A stretch of 64,000 nucleotides of DNA from positions 558,001-622,000 of the forward strand of contig JAVTVJ010000015.1 in assembly GCA_034509425.1 (NCBI GenBank). The letters run 5' to 3'. The notes under the pieces are model-generated. The model saw only the letters and a program-made list of their open reading frames with translations, was not told where the DNA came from and did no database searches. This DNA comes from Eopsaltria australis (Eukaryota > Chordata > Aves > Passeriformes > Petroicidae). Made by a program: the position numbers and the translations under genes. This document shows, one piece after another, positions 60,990 through 64,000 of the stretch. Each line of letters begins with the position of its first letter. Within the stretch, counting starts at the first letter, position 1.

Positions 60990-61222
60990 TTTTTTAGATA
61001 TGAGAAAGAAAATATTAACTATGACAGTGATACATGGGAACAGGTTTCCCAGAGTGCTTCTGGATGTTCCATCCCTAGGAGTGTTCTAGGCATTGTTGGA
61101 ATGGGCTCAGAACAACCTGGTCTGGTGGAGCATATCTCTGCCCATGGCAGTGGAGTTGGAATTAGGTGGCCTTTTAGGTCCTTTTCTACGCAAAACATTC
61201 TTTTCTATGGTTCTGTGACTGT
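60990..61222 (+). repeat. CR1 LINE 3' fragment, plus strand
   Basis: 'gggaacaggtttcccagag', then 'ttccatccctaggagtgttc', 'acaacctggtctggtggag' and a degraded 'tctatggttctgtgac' tail. It lies 480 bp from, and in opposite orientation to, the fragment at 60356. Confidence 0.85.
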
Positions 61223-63654
61223 TCTCAGTGAGATACTTTTTTCAGAACCCAACCAAGTCCCAAAATATTAATTTCTTTTCTTATGGCTTTATTGAAGAAC
61301 CCTCTCCCTCAGTTTCAGAATTTGCCACAATTTTCTGTAGATTTCCCTCCTTACAATCCTGAATGGGCTTCTCTCCTGCCTAATTAACTACCTCCTTCCT
61401 ATCTCTGAATGTAATTTCCAGCCACTGACTGCCTTGTCCTTGCTATGCTGTGAGGTTAAAGATGGTCTACACAGCCAAAAGGAGTGCAGAGGGTCAAAGC
61501 ACAGCAGGGCTGGCTGCAGGGCACCAAGGGAGGCATGAATATTTCTCTCTCTGTTTCTGTCTGAGCTACAGAGATATATGTATATTTTCACTACTGATAT
61601 TCCATTCTGCTCAGTCAGAGGGGGAGTGGGAGGAGGCTGTTGTGCTGCATGTGTTTGTATAAATGTTGTGTGTGTTATCTGAATGGCCAGCTGCAGACAT
61701 TTCATAGTATGTACAGTGCATACATGTGCTCTGTATGTGCCTGCTAAGAACCCATGCTCAGCCTTATTACTGGCTGAACCTGGATTTTCCTCCTGCAGCA
61801 TCCTCACAGCCCCTGAGCTGCTGAATGTGGCCTGATTTCTCTTGACATTTTGCCTTTTACCTGGGAGCTGAAAACTGTGCATTTCTCCGAGAACTTTCTC
61901 ATTCCTTCATTGTGATGATGTGTTACGATGCTTTTAAATGTGGGTCCTTCTCCATTGGTAACTATAAATAGAATAAGCCCTGATATAAGAAAAGAAACAG
62001 TCTGATTTAGGAGCATTTATAATCTCTGCCTTCTCTGCCACCACTCCCACCCCCTCCATTAGAAGCAATTACCTTACTGCTTTTCTCTCTCTATTTATCT
62101 ATCCATCTATCCGTGAATCCTTAGCAAGTAATTAAGACCTTGTGCTGTCATGTCAGATTGCAGCCCAAAGCAGAAAAAAAAAGGAGTAGAAAAGATAAAT
62201 TCACTGCTAAAACTCCTAAGAAACATTCTAGTTCTTATTCATGAGTTTTAGTGGGTCATCACTCTGTGCTAGTCAGATGTTAGGAGAGAATATAAAAAAG
62301 AAAATTTAAAAAGTAGAAATAATACTTGCCTGCAATGGAAATATAGCGTGAAATGTGGAAATGCTGTCTCCAGCAATGGAAAACCAAAATGGAAGAGGAA
62401 ATACAAGCTTATCCTAAAGTCTCTGAAAACAAACACTATTATCTGACTGAGCAGTCAGCTTTGCATGTTGTGTGTATCTGGTGAGGCATGGTCTGAACAT
62501 TTTTCAACATTTATTTGATTCTTACCTGAAAAAGCAATTGAAGGTTCCTTTTGACATTCTCCGCACTCAAATAAAGGTTCAATGCTTCATGTAGTTCATG
62601 GTATACAGGGTGATGTGATGGATCCCATTCCTCCAATTTCATCTTCCAATGTAAACAGGGGTGTACAATCTTCTGCTGAAATTCTCTGCTTACTTAGCCA
62701 GCTGATAAAATCTAGCTGTTATTGCCATCTACATGAAGTCTTGTAAAAAACTTCAGTCTAGTCAAGTGCCACAAAAGAGCTAAGTTTCTTCTGTCAGAAT
62801 GCATCACTTGTTTATAGTACTCTGGGAGCGAGGTGATATTAAAAAAGCAGAAATCAGCTGAGAAGTATGATTTCAACTGATATGGTTTTGGAGCTGATTT
62901 AGAATAACTTCCTGATAACAGAGTGCATTTTTATCTGTATCTTGCATATTTTAAGTGTTATGCATATTATCAAGTATCTGATCCTAAAAGTGGCAGATCA
63001 ATTTATGCTCATAAATGTATCAGTGAATAAATCATGCACTGAACTAAATCTTGTCAGTAATGTCTAGTTGCACTTTTTCCAAGGCAGATTAATTTACATA
63101 CTACAGTCACAGAATTATTAAGAAAAGCTGTAAGAAATCAGGTGGAGAAGTAGGCTGTTTCAGTTTTAATTTCCCCAGCTATTAGTTTGCTTTGTAATAT
63201 GAAAGAATTTAGTCTAGATTTCTTTTTTAACCAACTGTCAAGAAAAACACCTACCCAGAATAAGTCAGCTGAGGGATGAAGATTGCGACAGACTGTGGAA
63301 TAGCGATGACAGATTGGATCTTGCATTCCCTTTTGATTTTTTTTTAACCTAAAAGCATTCTGCTCTTTTGTTTACTTACATCATTCTGAAAGTGTGCTGC
63401 TGAAAACTGGACTCCAGTGCCTGCCACTCTTGTGCCTTGGACAGCAGGATGGTTTCCTTCTGTTTCTTACATGCTATACTCTTGGTAATATAACCTTTCT
63501 TAGCAAGGGCAGCACACTGTTGACTTGTATCCAGTTTTACAGCCTTTATATAGCTCAGATCCTTTTTTGCAGAGTAGCTATCTAGTCACTTGTTTGCCTT
63601 GTTATATGAATGCACTTGAGTTTCCTGCAGTACTTCTTAGGTGCTGTTATTGAA
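61223..63654. other. No recognised gene
   Basis: The longest frame is 164 codons on minus (61388-61882) with no domain or signal that I recognise; probably chance. A small tatc/tctatc tract lies near 62090-62112. Confidence 0.5.
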
Positions 63655-63785
63655 TTCTACTGTCCTGATCTGAGCTCATTTCACCAATTTATCAAGATTA
63701 TTTTGAATTCTAAACCTGCACTCCAAAGTGCTAGCACTTGGAATGCAAAGAGCCCCTCCTAGCTCAATTATCAACAAATATTATA
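63655..63785 (-). repeat. CR1 reverse-transcriptase relic
   Basis: Translated on minus, about 63672-63735 gives a STLE...RIQNNLDKL...W-like string. This is the segment just after the ADDTKLGG block of CR1 ORF2. The block itself is partly preserved as CTAGGAGGGGC and is separated by a small insertion. One in-frame stop shows the copy is dead. Confidence 0.65.
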
Positions 63786-64000
63786 AGAAGCTTTTCCTCT
63801 ATTTGCAGTGTTCATGAAAACACTGGCTAGAATTATGTGTAGTTCAGCCCTACCTTGTTCCCACCAAGTATGACCTTACAGTGTGATGCAACCTAGTGAT
63901 AACAATGTTAAAACTGGCTCTTTTACCTGCTAGGCACCTGTGTTCAGCCAGAACCAAAATACCAGACACAGCTTTTTCTCCTGAGAACACTGTGCCAAAA

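Noticed and set aside
61388..61882. 164-codon minus frame as a host gene
   Set aside because: No start context, domain, signal or repeat pattern supports it, and no neighbouring exon was seen.

Overview
The window is most likely from a bird, probably a songbird. It has many short 3'-truncated CR1 LINE fragments, several ERVL-type solo LTRs whose ends look like avian LTRs, and an envelope gene of the avian alpharetrovirus type. It has no L1 or Alu-type elements. Most of the sequence is AT-rich, and I could recognise no complete host gene, rRNA, tRNA or CRISPR. It reads as an intergenic or intronic stretch shaped by retroelements. Nearly all short open frames I examined look like chance.

Layout: (1) 1-1290 is an old CR1 copy on the minus strand, split by a ~1.0-kb LTR at 131-1147. 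(2) 1295-14178 is mostly plain AT-rich DNA with a CR1 fragment at ~9270, a run of 59 T at 9856 and an inverted pair of CR1 fragments at 12083-12460. (3) 14184-15827 and 32707-34325 are two closely similar ~1.6-kb solo LTRs on the minus strand. Each is flanked by its own different 5-bp target duplication, so they are two separate insertions and not the two ends of one provirus. (4) 36186-~36560 is a probable third LTR family. (5) 40897-41270 is a CR1 3' end. (6) 49293-51250 is the 3' part of an endogenous retrovirus on the minus strand: a complete 463-codon env frame running into a full U3-R-U5 LTR, with gag, pol and the 5' LTR missing. (7) 51307-~51999, same strand and ending only 58 bp before env, is a decayed protein-coding relic that I could not name. 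(8) 55164-55728 is an ERVL solo LTR on the plus strand. (9) 60356-61222 and 63655-63785 are further CR1 fragments.

The parts do not form an operon or a host pathway. They record successive retroelement insertions, some of them young: the twin LTRs remain very alike and the env frame is unbroken. The two items most worth following are the intact env, which may be recently inserted or preserved by selection, and the unidentified relic directly upstream of it.
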